Source: Bacillota bacterium (GTDB taxonomy: Bacteria; Bacillota; Bacilli; Alicyclobacillales; SLC66). From it: a stretch of 64,000 nucleotides of DNA. The stretch is from positions 20,736 through 84,735 of the forward strand of contig JAKACV010000006.1 of assembly GCA_021821085.1 (NCBI GenBank), written 5' to 3'. Under the pieces are notes generated by a model that searched no databases, had not been told where the DNA came from, and saw only the letters and a program-made list of their open reading frames with translations. A program made the position numbers and the translations under genes. This document shows, one piece after another, positions 1 to 9,462 of the stretch. The stretch's first letter is position 1, and each line of letters starts with the position of its first letter.

Positions 1-711
1 AATCGTAGCAAGCGTGCCCATTGCCATACCAATAGGCCCAATTTCAATCCACACACTTGGAGCTAAATGTCCAGGAACTACGCGATGATACATGAGACGC
101 ATATAAAACAGAGCACTCACCATGATGAAGAGAAAAAACGTCATTCCAAACATCATGAGATCAAATGCAGTCATTCCCATATCAAGAGCTTTATTGCCCC
201 AAAAGGGCAACAAATTTGCACCATCAGCTGCAGCCACAATCGGTGGCACCACGGGAATCAACCAACTTCCAAGAGCATCTTCTGGTGCAATTTCATGCTG
301 TGTAAACATGAGATAAGGGATTACAATCACTGAAAATAAACTAACCAACACACCTGCAATCCATAACCCCTGACTGAGATGCAAAGCCAATTCAAACGGT
401 AAAATGTGTGTTCCAACGAGAAAAAAGTCATTCCCAATGACATTGACCGCCATCGCCAGCGCTCCATAAAACAAAGCTCGCGTCGGATCAAAAAAATCGT
501 GTAGGGCATCTTGTGTATGCATTACCCAACGTGATGTCCATAGTGTCAAAGCAACAAGTAATAACAACGTTCCAATAATGAATGCAGTCACGCCTAATTG
601 TGCGTGATACGGGAAAGCCATAGGCGAAGTATAAGCGAGACCACCCATAATGCCAACTCCCATGACGACAGTAAACCAATTGGTTCCGATCTGCTTTGCT
701 ATTGACGTCAT
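1..711 (-). CDS. TDT/SLAC1-family (TehA/Mae1-like) anion or C4-dicarboxylate transporter, partial
   Basis: Reading leftward from ATG at 711 (AGGAGG-type site at 719-724), the protein starts MTSIAKQIGTNWFTVVMGVG and is almost wholly hydrophobic, with at least six membrane segments before the window edge. The GTNWFTVVMG...GLAY start is typical of the voltage-dependent anion channel / tellurite-resistance-dicarboxylate transporter family, which exports or imports malate, sulfite or other small anions through the plasma membrane. The 3' part lies outside the window. It is divergent from a LysR-type gene, which probably controls it. Substrate cannot be told from sequence. Family assignment is fairly sure. 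Confidence 0.75.
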   Translation of the reverse strand, partial: MTSIAKQIGTNWFTVVMGVGIMGGLAYTSPMAFPYHAQLGVTAFIIGTLLLLVALTLWTSRWVMHTQDALHDFFDPTRALFYGALAMAVNVIGNDFFLVGTHILPFELALHLSQGLWIAGVLVSLFSVIVIPYLMFTQHEIAPEDALGSWLIPVVPPIVAAADGANLLPFWGNKALDMGMTAFDLMMFGMTFFLFIMVSALFYMRLMYHRVVPGHLAPSVWIEIGPIGMAMGTLATI

Positions 712-743
712 GTTATAACCTCCTGTGATATACTGAATAACAT

Positions 744-771
744 ATGTTCACTTTATCGGATAAACGAACAT
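744..771. promoter_or_regulatory. Large interrupted palindrome between divergent transporter and LysR gene
   Basis: ATGTTC (744-749) and GAACAT (766-771) flank a second dyad TTATCGGATAA (753-763), giving nested inverted repeats on nearly the same centre. It sits in the 129-bp divergent intergenic region, 33 bp upstream of the transporter start. LysR-type proteins bind such dyads, so it is a candidate operator for the 841 gene. That link is an inference from position. Confidence 0.5.
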
Positions 772-840
772 CTTTGATATCGATTATGAAATACTTTATA
801 TAATTTTTTTTTATAATATACACAAGGTCGGAGGTCTAAC

Positions 841-1749
841 ATGAATCCATTTGAACCATGGAGAACTTTCATTACTGTTGCAGACGCAGCGAGCGTCTCA
901 AGGGCGGCGACCAAACTACGCGTTTCACAACCAGCCGTTAGTCAGCAGCTAAAGCAACTAGAGACGCTCTATCGCACAACACTTTTCGTGCGTAGACATC
1001 GCGGGATTAGTTTGACCGCAGCAGGCCTTATCTTATACGACGAGGCAGTTCAAATTCTTAACCATGTTGAACATTCCTTTGAACAAGTGAATGATGCCGC
1101 GGTTCATGCCACAGGCGTGCTTACAATCGGCGCGAGTATGACGATTGCGGAGTACGTTGTGCCCCTTGCCTTGGCGCGATTTCGCGCGATCCGACCAAAA
1201 GTAAAGGTGAAATTAATTACTGGAAACACAGATGAAATCAGCCACGGCATCGCCAACAACAACTTACTCTTAGGGTTAGTGGAAGCCCCGCTCTATGACA
1301 CACGTTTAACTCAAGAACCTTTTTTAACGGATGAACTAGGTCTCGTGATTCCTACGTGGCACTCCTTACACAATCGCTCCACCGTCTCCTTATCCGAATT
1401 ACAAACGGATCGGCTATTAATACGAGAAAGCGGGTCTGGGACAAGATCTGTATTTGAAGAAGCGTTGCGTTTAGAAGGACTCACTCTGCGCGACTTCACT
1501 ATTTATTTGGAAGCCAACAACCCGCAAGCGCTAAAGGCTCTCGTGGAGGAAGGGTACGGAATTTCGATTATGTCAAAATGGGTCGTGCAACAAGAAGTTA
1601 CTATGAAACGTTTGGCTTTTATCCCGATCGAATCAAAGGCAACAAAACGGAATTTTTTAGCCGTTTGGCATAAATCGCACAGTGAAGATCCTCTATTAAA
1701 TTCCTTTGTTGAGGTACTTCGTCAGTTAGATCATGCAGAGTTAAGCTAA
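841..1749 (+). CDS. LysR-family transcriptional regulator
   Basis: The 302-residue protein has the usual LysR layout: an N-terminal winged helix-turn-helix (about residues 5-65, with [20 protein letters not shown]) followed by a periplasmic-binding-protein-like effector domain (about 90-295). Length is normal for the family. The start ATG is preceded by GGAGG at 830-834. It is transcribed away from the transporter gene at 1-711, the usual arrangement for a LysR protein that controls its divergent neighbour. The effector is unknown; the domain resembles the CysL/CbbR group in general form, but I cannot name the ligand. Confidence 0.9.
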   Translation: MNPFEPWRTFITVADAASVSRAATKLRVSQPAVSQQLKQLETLYRTTLFVRRHRGISLTAAGLILYDEAVQILNHVEHSFEQVNDAAVHATGVLTIGASMTIAEYVVPLALARFRAIRPKVKVKLITGNTDEISHGIANNNLLLGLVEAPLYDTRLTQEPFLTDELGLVIPTWHSLHNRSTVSLSELQTDRLLIRESGSGTRSVFEEALRLEGLTLRDFTIYLEANNPQALKALVEEGYGISIMSKWVVQQEVTMKRLAFIPIESKATKRNFLAVWHKSHSEDPLLNSFVEVLRQLDHAELS

Positions 1750-1798
1750 ACGATTGTGCTATACTAATGCAAGATGCGATAAATGGGGTGACCATGAT

Positions 1799-3412
1799 AT
1801 GGCGGGTTCCAAGAAGAGTAAAGAGCGAAAAGAACAATTTACGACGTCTTCCGGAATTACGGTTAAGCGAGTATATGATTTTTCCTGCGCATTAACCACG
1901 AAGACGTTCGAACAAAAACTTGGAGAACCGGGGATGTATCCGTTTACGCGCGGCGTGCAATCGACGCTGTATCGTGGCCGGCTATGGACCATGCGGCAGT
2001 ATGCAGGTTTTGGCGACGCCAAACAGACAAATGCACGCTTTCGATATCTTCTTGAACAAGGTCAAACGGGCTTATCAACCGCTTTTGACTTGCCCACTCA
2101 GATTGGCTACGACTGCGATCATCCTTTCGCACAAGGGGAAGTGGGAAAGGTCGGCGTGTCGATTTCGTCACTCGAAGATATGGAAACTTTATTTGATCAA
2201 ATTCCACTCGACCGCGTCAGCACCTCGATGACAATTAATGCACCAGCGTCTGTCCTCTTAGCCATGTATATCGTTGTCGGGGAAAAACAAGGCGTGTCGA
2301 TTGAGAAACTTTCAGGAACCATACAAAATGACATTTTAAAAGAATATGTAGCTCGTGGCACTTATATTTATCCTCCAGAACCCTCTATGCGTTTAATCAC
2401 CGATATTTTTGCGTTCTGCGCAAATCATGCACCTAATTTTAACACCATTAGTATCAGTGGGTATCATATACGAGAAGCTGGTAGTACTGCGGTGCAAGAA
2501 GTTGCCTTTACCCTTGCCAATGCGCGTGCCTACGTGGATGCCGCACTTGCCGCAGGTCTCGCCATTGACGACTTTGCCCCGCGACTCTCCTTTTTTTTCA
2601 ATGCACACAACCACTTTTTTGAGGAAATTGCAAAATTCCGTGCCGCACGGCGCATCTGGGCAAGCCTCATGCGCGATGAGTACCAAGCCCAAAATGCAAA
2701 GTCATGGCAACTGCGTTTCCATACGCAAACAGGGGGTTCAACGCTTACGGCCCAGCAACCAGACAATAATATTGTACGTGTCACGTTGCAGGCGCTCGCA
2801 GCAGTACTCGGTGGCACACAAAGTCTTCACACAAACTCACGCGATGAAGCGTTGGCACTTCCTACGGAAGAATCTGCACGCATTGCATTGCGAACACAGC
2901 AAATCATCGCCCACGAGAGTGGTGTGGCGGACACAGTAGATCCACTTGGTGGCTCATATTTCATCGAAGCGTTAACAGATGACATCGAGCAGCAATCGCT
3001 CACCTACATGAAAGGGATTCAAGAAATGGGCGGGGCTGTACGCGCAATCGAACAAGGCTACATGCAACGCGAGATACAAACTGCAGCATACGAGACTCAA
3101 CTAAAAATTGAACACAAAGAGGATATTGTCGTAGGTGTTAACGCATTTACGACAACGTCAGACAAAGAACCAATCTTGCATAAAATTGACCCTCACCTTG
3201 AAATAGAAGCGCGTGATCGCATCGCACAAGTTCGCTCAAAACGCGACGCAGACAAAGTGACACAAGCACTGAACAAGCTACGACAAGCGGCGATAGGACA
3301 GGACAATCTCATGCCCTACATAATTAGCGCCGTACGAGAATACACGACTCTTGGTGAGATTTGCAATGTTCTGCGGGAAGTCTTTGGTGAATATACCCCG
3401 CAGCAGTTTTAA
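1799..3412 (+). CDS. Methylmalonyl-CoA mutase, large (catalytic TIM-barrel) subunit
   Basis: Catalyses the B12-dependent interconversion of methylmalonyl-CoA and succinyl-CoA with the small subunit encoded next door. The protein (537 aa from ATG 1799) has the substrate-binding barrel only: early [12 protein letters not shown] and RQYAGFGDA, then [41 protein letters not shown] and [11 protein letters not shown] are all standard mutase signatures. The B12-binding domain is missing here and lies in the following gene, the split arrangement seen in many Bacilli and archaea. An in-frame upstream ATG at 1754 exists, but GGGGTG at 1785-1790 fits the 1799 start. First gene of a probable four-gene operon. 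Confidence 0.93.
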   Translation: MAGSKKSKERKEQFTTSSGITVKRVYDFSCALTTKTFEQKLGEPGMYPFTRGVQSTLYRGRLWTMRQYAGFGDAKQTNARFRYLLEQGQTGLSTAFDLPTQIGYDCDHPFAQGEVGKVGVSISSLEDMETLFDQIPLDRVSTSMTINAPASVLLAMYIVVGEKQGVSIEKLSGTIQNDILKEYVARGTYIYPPEPSMRLITDIFAFCANHAPNFNTISISGYHIREAGSTAVQEVAFTLANARAYVDAALAAGLAIDDFAPRLSFFFNAHNHFFEEIAKFRAARRIWASLMRDEYQAQNAKSWQLRFHTQTGGSTLTAQQPDNNIVRVTLQALAAVLGGTQSLHTNSRDEALALPTEESARIALRTQQIIAHESGVADTVDPLGGSYFIEALTDDIEQQSLTYMKGIQEMGGAVRAIEQGYMQREIQTAAYETQLKIEHKEDIVVGVNAFTTTSDKEPILHKIDPHLEIEARDRIAQVRSKRDADKVTQALNKLRQAAIGQDNLMPYIISAVREYTTLGEICNVLREVFGEYTPQQF

Positions 3413-3438
3413 AATTGTTTGACTGTGGAGGGATTACA

Positions 3439-4269
3439 GTGAATCGTCCAATTCGCGTACTCGTGGCAAAACCTGGACTGGATGGACATGATCGAGGTGC
3501 ATTAATCGTGGCCCAAGGTCTGCGCGATGCCGGAATGGAAGTCGTATATACTGGATTGCGGCAAACCGTTGAACAAATTGTTCACGCAGCCATTCAAGAA
3601 GATGTGGACTGCATCGGACTGTCTTCCCTATCCGGTGCACACATGGCGCTATTTCCGGCAGTGGTTAACGAGCTTAAAAAACAAGGGGTACATGATATCT
3701 TGGTCATTGGCGGAGGAGTGATTCCTCCCGATGACGTGCGTCAATTAAAGTCACTTGGCATTGCAGAAGTATTCACACCAGGCAGTACAATTACTGATAT
3801 GGCGCAGTTTATCCGACTTCACGTGAAGGAGAAAAAGTGGACGGGAGACTTCGAGCCACCAACAAAGGTTGATCATATTGGCATCGCAGTAAATGACATG
3901 AAGTCAGCAATCGAATTCTATGAGGGATTACTTGGCTTCTCCATTGTTCACGATGAACAAATAGAGGATCAACAGGTGCATGCTGTTTTTATTCAAGTCG
4001 GTGAATTACATATTGAATTGCTCGAATCCACTTCAGACAACGGACCGATTGCTCGTTACATTTCGACTAAGGGACCCGGCATTCATCATATTGCTTATCG
4101 TGTCACAGACATCGAAGATTGGCTCATTCGAGCACGCCAAGCTGAATATCGCTTGATTGATGAAGCGCCGCGAAACGGTGGACAACATAAACGTATCGCA
4201 TTTCTACATCCCAAGGGAACACAAGGGGTACTCACTGAATTCTGTGAAGTTATTCAAAGTGATTCCTAA
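3439..4269 (+). CDS. Fusion: methylmalonyl-CoA mutase B12-binding subunit + methylmalonyl-CoA epimerase
   Basis: A 276-residue protein from GTG 3439 (GGAGGG upstream). Residues about 1-130 are a cobalamin-binding domain with the base-off histidine motif GLDGHDRG, then GLSSLSGAH and VIGGGVIPP. Residues about 140-272 are a glyoxalase/VOC-fold epimerase (DHIGIAVNDMKSAIEFYEGL, later GIHHIAYRV and HPKGTQGVLTEFCE). The chain therefore joins the cofactor-carrying half of the mutase to the enzyme that supplies its (R)-substrate. The two activities are usually separate genes. Located 26 bp after the large subunit and directly before the carboxyltransferase gene. Confidence 0.9.
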   Translation: MNRPIRVLVAKPGLDGHDRGALIVAQGLRDAGMEVVYTGLRQTVEQIVHAAIQEDVDCIGLSSLSGAHMALFPAVVNELKKQGVHDILVIGGGVIPPDDVRQLKSLGIAEVFTPGSTITDMAQFIRLHVKEKKWTGDFEPPTKVDHIGIAVNDMKSAIEFYEGLLGFSIVHDEQIEDQQVHAVFIQVGELHIELLESTSDNGPIARYISTKGPGIHHIAYRVTDIEDWLIRARQAEYRLIDEAPRNGGQHKRIAFLHPKGTQGVLTEFCEVIQSDS

Positions 4270-4297
4270 GCTATTTAGCAATACAGGAGGTCTACAT

Positions 4298-5839
4298 GTG
4301 GACGATAAGTTAATCGGATTAGAAGATCGGCGGAGCAAAATTGAACGTGGGGGCGGCGATCGACGCATTTTAGCTCAACACGAAAAAGGGAAGTACACTG
4401 CGCGCGAGCGCATTGACATGCTGCTTGACAACGGAACCTTTCGCGAAATTGGAGCTTTTATTGAACATCGCGGATCAAACTTTGGAATGGATCTGATGGA
4501 AGCTCCCGCAGAAGGCGTCGTAACCGGCTGGGGGAAAATCGCAGGTCGACTGATTTATATTTTCGCACAAGATTTCACTGTATTTGGCGGAGCTCTCGGT
4601 GAAATGCATGGTCAAAAAATGGCTCGTATCATGGATCTTGCTGCAAAAAATGGCGCACCTATAATTGGTCTGAACGATTCAGGTGGAGCGCGTATTCAAG
4701 AAGGCGTTGTATCGTTAGATGGATACGGACACGTTTTTTATCGCAATGCGATCTATAGTGGCGTCGTGCCGCAGATTTCAGTGATTATGGGTCCATGTGC
4801 TGGGGGCGCTGTATATTCCCCAGCGATTACAGATTTTATTTTTATGGTAGATGGAACCAGTCAAATGTTTATCACCGGTCCTAAAGTGATTGAAACGGTG
4901 ACAGGTGAATCAATTACTTCAGAAGATCTTGGCGGAGCAACTGTTCATGCAAGTGTCAGTGGGGTGGCACATTTTGCCACAACAACAGAAGAGGATGCCT
5001 TTGCAGGAGTCCGTAAACTGTTGTCATTCCTGCCGCAAAATCACCGTGAGGCTCCACCGCTTGGAGAGATTGACTCACAGTGCATATTTGATGAAGAGCT
5101 TGCGAAGATGGTACCGACTGATCCAACCAAACCATACAATGTACTTGAAGTCATCAAACGAATTGTTGATTATGGCGACTTTCTTGAAGTAGCCCCTCAA
5201 TTTGCTAAAAATGCAGTCGTTGGTTTTGCTCGTATGGCGGGGCATCCCATCGGCATCGTAGCCAATCAACCAAAGTTCCGTGCTGGTGGACTAGATATTG
5301 ACTCCTCCGACAAAATCTCACGCTTTATTCGGTTTTGCGATTCGTTTAATATTCCCATTGTAACGTTTGAAGATGTCACAGGATTTATTCCTGGAATTCA
5401 ACAAGAGCACCAAGGGATTATTCGTCACGGAGCAAAAATTTTATATGCATACAGTGAGGCGACTGTTCCTAAAATTACGGTGATTTTACGCAAGGCATAT
5501 GGTGGCGCCTATGTTGCTCTTAATTCGAAAGCCATCGGGGCCGATCTCGTCTTGGCATGGCCCACCGCTGAAGTTGCGGTCATGGGATCAGAAGGAGCCG
5601 CAAACATCATTTTTGCGCGTGAAATCGCCCAAAGTAAAGATCCTGAATTGACACGCGCTCAAAAAATAGCAGAATATAAACACCGCTTTGCGAATCCCTA
5701 TATTGCTGCGGCCGCAGGAATGATCGACGATGTCATCGACCCGCGTGAGACCCGTCAAAAGCTGCTTGATGCACTTGAATCGTTACGCCACAAAGAAGAA
5801 GTACGTCCTGGTAAAAAACATGGCAATATTCCGTTGTAA
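4298..5839 (+). CDS. Acyl-CoA (propionyl/methylmalonyl-CoA) carboxyltransferase, beta subunit
   Basis: 513-residue biotin-dependent carboxyltransferase of the PccB/MmdA/YqjD family. Start GTG 4298 follows AGGAGG at 4285-4290. Typical features are the early TARERIDMLLD, the acyl-CoA site GLNDSGGARIQEG, and FEDVTGFIPG plus YGGAYVALNSK in the C-terminal half that binds carboxybiotin. It should transfer CO2 between biotin and propionyl-CoA, feeding the neighbouring epimerase and mutase. No biotin carboxylase or biotin carrier gene is nearby, so these must be encoded elsewhere. The order with the next gene equals yqjD-yqjE of Bacillus. Confidence 0.9.
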   Translation: MDDKLIGLEDRRSKIERGGGDRRILAQHEKGKYTARERIDMLLDNGTFREIGAFIEHRGSNFGMDLMEAPAEGVVTGWGKIAGRLIYIFAQDFTVFGGALGEMHGQKMARIMDLAAKNGAPIIGLNDSGGARIQEGVVSLDGYGHVFYRNAIYSGVVPQISVIMGPCAGGAVYSPAITDFIFMVDGTSQMFITGPKVIETVTGESITSEDLGGATVHASVSGVAHFATTTEEDAFAGVRKLLSFLPQNHREAPPLGEIDSQCIFDEELAKMVPTDPTKPYNVLEVIKRIVDYGDFLEVAPQFAKNAVVGFARMAGHPIGIVANQPKFRAGGLDIDSSDKISRFIRFCDSFNIPIVTFEDVTGFIPGIQQEHQGIIRHGAKILYAYSEATVPKITVILRKAYGGAYVALNSKAIGADLVLAWPTAEVAVMGSEGAANIIFAREIAQSKDPELTRAQKIAEYKHRFANPYIAAAAGMIDDVIDPRETRQKLLDALESLRHKEEVRPGKKHGNIPL

Positions 5840-5854
5840 CAAGGGAGAGGTAAC

Positions 5855-7000
5855 GTGGATAAGACACTGGATATCGATCAAGAACGACTCATTGCTGATT
5901 TTATGACACTTGTCTCCATTGGCAGTCATTCGCGGGAAGAAGCAAATGTGGCCGCTTATATTAAAGGTGCAGTTGAAGAATTGGGTTATGTTGTGGCGGA
6001 GGATCATGCCGGAGATATTGTTGGTGGAAATACCGGGAATCTCATTGTACGCGTCCCTGGCAACCCAAACTGGCCCACCATCCTTCTGATGGCTCATATG
6101 GACACCGTTGCTCCTGGCCACGGCGTGCGTCCCATCCGGCATGCCGATCGCATCACAAGCGATGGGAAAACCGTCTTAGGGGCTGACGACAAAGCGGGTG
6201 TGGCTGGCTTATTGCATCTTCTGACAGTTCTTCATTCGACCAAGGAAGAACATCCACCACTTGAAGTGGTATTTACCATCTGTGAAGAAGTCGGCTTACT
6301 CGGTGCAAAAGCACTCGACCGCTCCTCGCTACAAGCGAGCTATGGATTTGTTTTTGATTCAGGCGGCCCACTTGGCTCAATTGTAACTCACGGACCCGCA
6401 CAGGCAAAAATGAAAGCACTTGTGCATGGCAAAGCTGCACATGCAGGAATGGCTCCTGAAAAGGGAGTCAGTGCCATCGAAGTCACAAGTCAAGCAATTG
6501 CAAAGATGCACTTGGGTCGAATTGACGATCACACAACGGCGAATATCGGTCAAATTAAAGGTGGTTTTGCGACAAATATTGTATGTGATTTGGTTGAATT
6601 GTATGCAGAGGCGCGTAGTCTGAATGACGATCGTCTACGCATTCAACAAGAACACATGACACAGGTTCTTCAGGCCACAGCGAAGCAACACGGTGTCTTT
6701 GCGGAAGTTGATTGGACGGCAAGTTATCCATCGTTCGCACTACCACAAGACTCTTTTTTGCGAATCATTGCAACAAATGCGATGAATCGAATGGACGTAA
6801 CACCAACATTTGTACATTCGGGTGGTGGAAGTGACGCTAATGTCATTAATAGCAAGGGGATTCCCGTCATTAATCTCGCCGTTGCATACCAACAAATTCA
6901 CACCTTGGAAGAATGGATTTCACTAGATAATTTAACAGGGGCAGCTCAAATGATCTTAGAAATTGTTCGCGCTACTTCCGATTATGAACGTCACGTCTAA
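5855..7000 (+). CDS. M20-family zinc peptidase, PepT-like (YqjE-type)
   Basis: 381 residues from GTG 5855, with GGGAGAGG upstream. Metal-site motifs of the M20 family are visible: MAHMDTVAPG, GADDKAGVAG and TICEEVGLLGAK, and a lid domain between (GKAAHAGMAPEKG). Such proteins are cytosolic dinuclear-zinc aminopeptidases or amidohydrolases; in Bacillus the homologue YqjE also follows the carboxyltransferase gene, but its substrate is not established. It is 15 bp after the carboxyltransferase stop, so probably cotranscribed. Its last 29 bp overlap the convergent kinase-like gene. Confidence 0.88.
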   Translation: MDKTLDIDQERLIADFMTLVSIGSHSREEANVAAYIKGAVEELGYVVAEDHAGDIVGGNTGNLIVRVPGNPNWPTILLMAHMDTVAPGHGVRPIRHADRITSDGKTVLGADDKAGVAGLLHLLTVLHSTKEEHPPLEVVFTICEEVGLLGAKALDRSSLQASYGFVFDSGGPLGSIVTHGPAQAKMKALVHGKAAHAGMAPEKGVSAIEVTSQAIAKMHLGRIDDHTTANIGQIKGGFATNIVCDLVELYAEARSLNDDRLRIQQEHMTQVLQATAKQHGVFAEVDWTASYPSFALPQDSFLRIIATNAMNRMDVTPTFVHSGGGSDANVINSKGIPVINLAVAYQQIHTLEEWISLDNLTGAAQMILEIVRATSDYERHV

Positions 7001-8702
7001 AGAGTTGTTCTGTTTTACGGGTGTTATGTAGAGCTGCGATCAGAAAGGCGAGAGCTACTCCGCCTGCAATCGCAGCTTCTTTGTTCTTCCTTTGACCAAA
7101 AGCAGACCAACTGGAAATTGAAAAATAACCAACTCCTGCGAACCAAGCAATGCGATTCGTTAAACGATGAAATGTACGTAATATCGTATGATCGTGAATT
7201 CGCTCAAAGCGAAAATGACCTGTGCTCAATTGTTCAAACGTTGAAATAACAGCGCCAGTAAGTCGTCTGAACGGATTCCATATACGATAGAACGCGCGTA
7301 TCCAATCCATAAGGCCTATCGTTTGGAGCACATTCCGCCATGAACTCCGATGCTCCTCTGTGTCCGAATCTGTTTGTTTTTCATCGCTTTTAGTATGGTG
7401 TATTGTGAGAAAAGGATGGAGAATAGACAAGTAGGGAACAGCTGGCTCAATTTCCGTCGAAATACCTGCCACAATGCTCGCAGCGCGACCAAGAAACGTA
7501 AGGTGATAAGGTAACTGCAACGGTTGCTCATAAACAAAGGCCTGTAGAGCAACGAGAATTCCCTGAATCATCTCATTTGAAACTTGCGTCATAGATTGCT
7601 GATCAAAATAGGGAGCCATCAAGGCACTCAAAGACTGGAGTAAACGTTGGACATCCACACCAGGAAATATAATAACACCCATTTCCCGCAATGATTCCAG
7701 CATATGTTTTGCGTCTTCTTCAATGATCGCTAAAAGAAAATGACGTAATCCGTCTCGATTGCGCTGATCAATGCGCCCCATCATGCCGAAATCAAGAAAG
7801 ATCAAATTACCGGTAGGCGTAATCCACACATTTCCCGGATGAGGATCAGCATGAAAAAGTCCATCTTTCATCACTTGGTATAAAAAAAATTCTAAATACT
7901 GTTGCGCAATCTGACGAGGCACCAATTGGTGTTCTCGCATAAACGTAAGATCATTCACTTTCCCACCTTCCAGATATTCCATCACTAGTACATGTGGGCG
8001 AGTTAAGTGTTCATAGAGTTTCGGGATCTTTATACCAGGACGCTTTTTGAAGTTGGCTTGAAACTCTGTTAAATAGCTGGCTTCCACTCGGTAATCTAAC
8101 TCTTCGAGAGTGGTGCGTTCAACCTCTTCATAAATCGCTCGTAAATCAATATGCTCATGGATAACGCTAAATTTATGTAGAAAATAAATGACAATATGAA
8201 TCGCCATTAAATCTGCACGAATCAGCCGATCAATATGGGGCCGTTGTACTTTGATTGCGACAAGTTCTCCGGTCGGTAAAGTACCTTTATGTACTTGTCC
8301 GAGTGAAGCTGCGGCAAGCGGGGTAGATTCAATGTCTTTAAAATACAGTTCTAAATCAAATCCATAGGAGCGCATCAATTCTTTTTGAATATTTCTAAAC
8401 GAGACAGGAGTGATTTGATCTTGCAGTTGCTCCAATTCGAGTGTATAAACTTGTGGCAAGAGATCTGCACGAGTACTTAAGAACTGGCCCAATTTAATGA
8501 GCATGCCTTCAAGTTGTAATGCGATTTGACGAAATTCACGAGCCTGCTCACGCCATAGGCTATCCCATACCTCCATAGGTAAAGGGGTTCGACGGCGATG
8601 TTCCTTTCGTATCAACCGCATAATCTGCATGAAAAACTTGAGACTCATCGCAATAATTTTCACCATGCGATACAATCGATTTTGTACTTTATTGTGCCAC
8701 AT
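6972..8702 (-). CDS. AarF/UbiB/ABC1-family atypical kinase
   Basis: 576 residues from ATG 8702 (a GTG two codons upstream is possible; no clear ribosome site). The protein-kinase-like core has the family motifs: LGQVHKG in the A-rich loop, VMEYLEGGKV hinge, HADPHPGNVW catalytic loop and FLDFGMMG metal loop. Two hydrophobic segments near the C-terminus probably anchor it in the membrane. In other bacteria UbiB homologues support isoprenoid quinone biosynthesis; Gram-positive ones are little studied. The start overlaps the end of the small upstream gene on the same strand, suggesting coupling, and the 3' end overlaps the convergent peptidase gene by 29 bp. Confidence 0.88.
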   Translation of the reverse strand: MWHNKVQNRLYRMVKIIAMSLKFFMQIMRLIRKEHRRRTPLPMEVWDSLWREQAREFRQIALQLEGMLIKLGQFLSTRADLLPQVYTLELEQLQDQITPVSFRNIQKELMRSYGFDLELYFKDIESTPLAAASLGQVHKGTLPTGELVAIKVQRPHIDRLIRADLMAIHIVIYFLHKFSVIHEHIDLRAIYEEVERTTLEELDYRVEASYLTEFQANFKKRPGIKIPKLYEHLTRPHVLVMEYLEGGKVNDLTFMREHQLVPRQIAQQYLEFFLYQVMKDGLFHADPHPGNVWITPTGNLIFLDFGMMGRIDQRNRDGLRHFLLAIIEEDAKHMLESLREMGVIIFPGVDVQRLLQSLSALMAPYFDQQSMTQVSNEMIQGILVALQAFVYEQPLQLPYHLTFLGRAASIVAGISTEIEPAVPYLSILHPFLTIHHTKSDEKQTDSDTEEHRSSWRNVLQTIGLMDWIRAFYRIWNPFRRLTGAVISTFEQLSTGHFRFERIHDHTILRTFHRLTNRIAWFAGVGYFSISSWSAFGQRKNKEAAIAGGVALAFLIAALHNTRKTEQLFRRDVHNRK

Positions 8703-8865
8703 ATTCACGAATCACAAAGGAATGAACTCGTCGTGCGATCGTGCGCTCTGCAAGAACGTTTGTTAACTTCGCGTCTGGATAAAGTCGCAACAACTGAAGA
8801 TAATGGCGCACTTCATATACGCGTCCTGATACAGCAAATTTGTTCTTGTGATAAAATACTTTCAC
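8689..8865 (-). CDS. Small protein, possible MciZ-like FtsZ inhibitor
   Basis: A 58-codon ORF from GTG 8865, with AGGGGGAAG upstream, encodes a basic protein beginning VKVFYHKNKFAVSGRVYEVR and ending HSFVIREYVAQ. Its first 40 residues resemble in pattern the Bacillus sporulation peptide MciZ (MKV..., a hydrophobic V-x-G-x-x-x-E-I/V-R core, then a helix), which inhibits the FtsZ ring in the mother cell. In Bacillus mciZ lies beside nudF, and here nudF starts 63 bp away on the other strand. The match is from memory of a very short protein, so it is tentative. The ORF itself is well supported by its ribosome site and its overlap with the kinase gene. Confidence 0.5.
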   Translation of the reverse strand: MKVFYHKNKFAVSGRVYEVRHYLQLLRLYPDAKLTNVLAERTIARRVHSFVIREYVAQ

Positions 8866-8928
8866 TGCGACTTCCCCCTTAGTTCACACAAGCTGCTCCA
8901 TGTTTCATATGCTTAGGAGGTAACTATT

Positions 8929-9462
8929 ATGAGCGAACAGTTACAAGAGACCAAGATTTCCTCAGAACCTATCTTTAGCGGGAAAATGATTCACTTGCGT
9001 GTCGATACAGTCTCTTTACCAAACGGCAAGACGACAACACGAGAAATTGTTTTACATCCAGGCGCTGTTGCTATTTTGGCGTTGCCAAGCGTGGATGATG
9101 TGCTTCTCGTGACACAGTATCGCTATGCCACTGGTCAAATTTCCATCGAGCTACCAGCTGGTAAACTTGAGCCAAATGAAAATCCTGATCTTGCAGCAAA
9201 ACGCGAGTTACAAGAAGAGACCGGATATACAACAAGTGATATTCGTCCAATTTTTCAATTTTTCTCAAGCCCTGGTTTTTCGGATGAACGTATGTATCTG
9301 TATCTCGCAAGAAATTTAACAGAAGGGACACAGAACTTAGATGAGGACGAGTTTCTTGATTGTTTCCGTGCCACGCGAGAGGAAGTAAGAACGATGATCG
9401 CGAAGGGAAAGATTTCAGACGCCAAGACACTTGTCGGACTGTTATGGTGGCTACAACAATGA
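8929..9462 (+). CDS. nudF: ADP-ribose pyrophosphatase, NUDIX family
   Basis: 177 residues from ATG 8929 after TAGGAGG. The Nudix box is complete (GKLEPNENPDLAAKRELQEE, then TGY), preceded by the VTQYRYATG and IELPAG strands typical of ADP-ribose pyrophosphatases. It hydrolyses ADP-ribose to AMP and ribose 5-phosphate in the cytosol. The stop codon overlaps the start of the next gene (ATGA), so the two are translationally coupled. Order nudF, EndoQ-like gene, spoIIM involves the genes that neighbour each other in Bacillus. Confidence 0.93.
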   Translation: MSEQLQETKISSEPIFSGKMIHLRVDTVSLPNGKTTTREIVLHPGAVAILALPSVDDVLLVTQYRYATGQISIELPAGKLEPNENPDLAAKRELQEETGYTTSDIRPIFQFFSSPGFSDERMYLYLARNLTEGTQNLDEDEFLDCFRATREEVRTMIAKGKISDAKTLVGLLWWLQQ

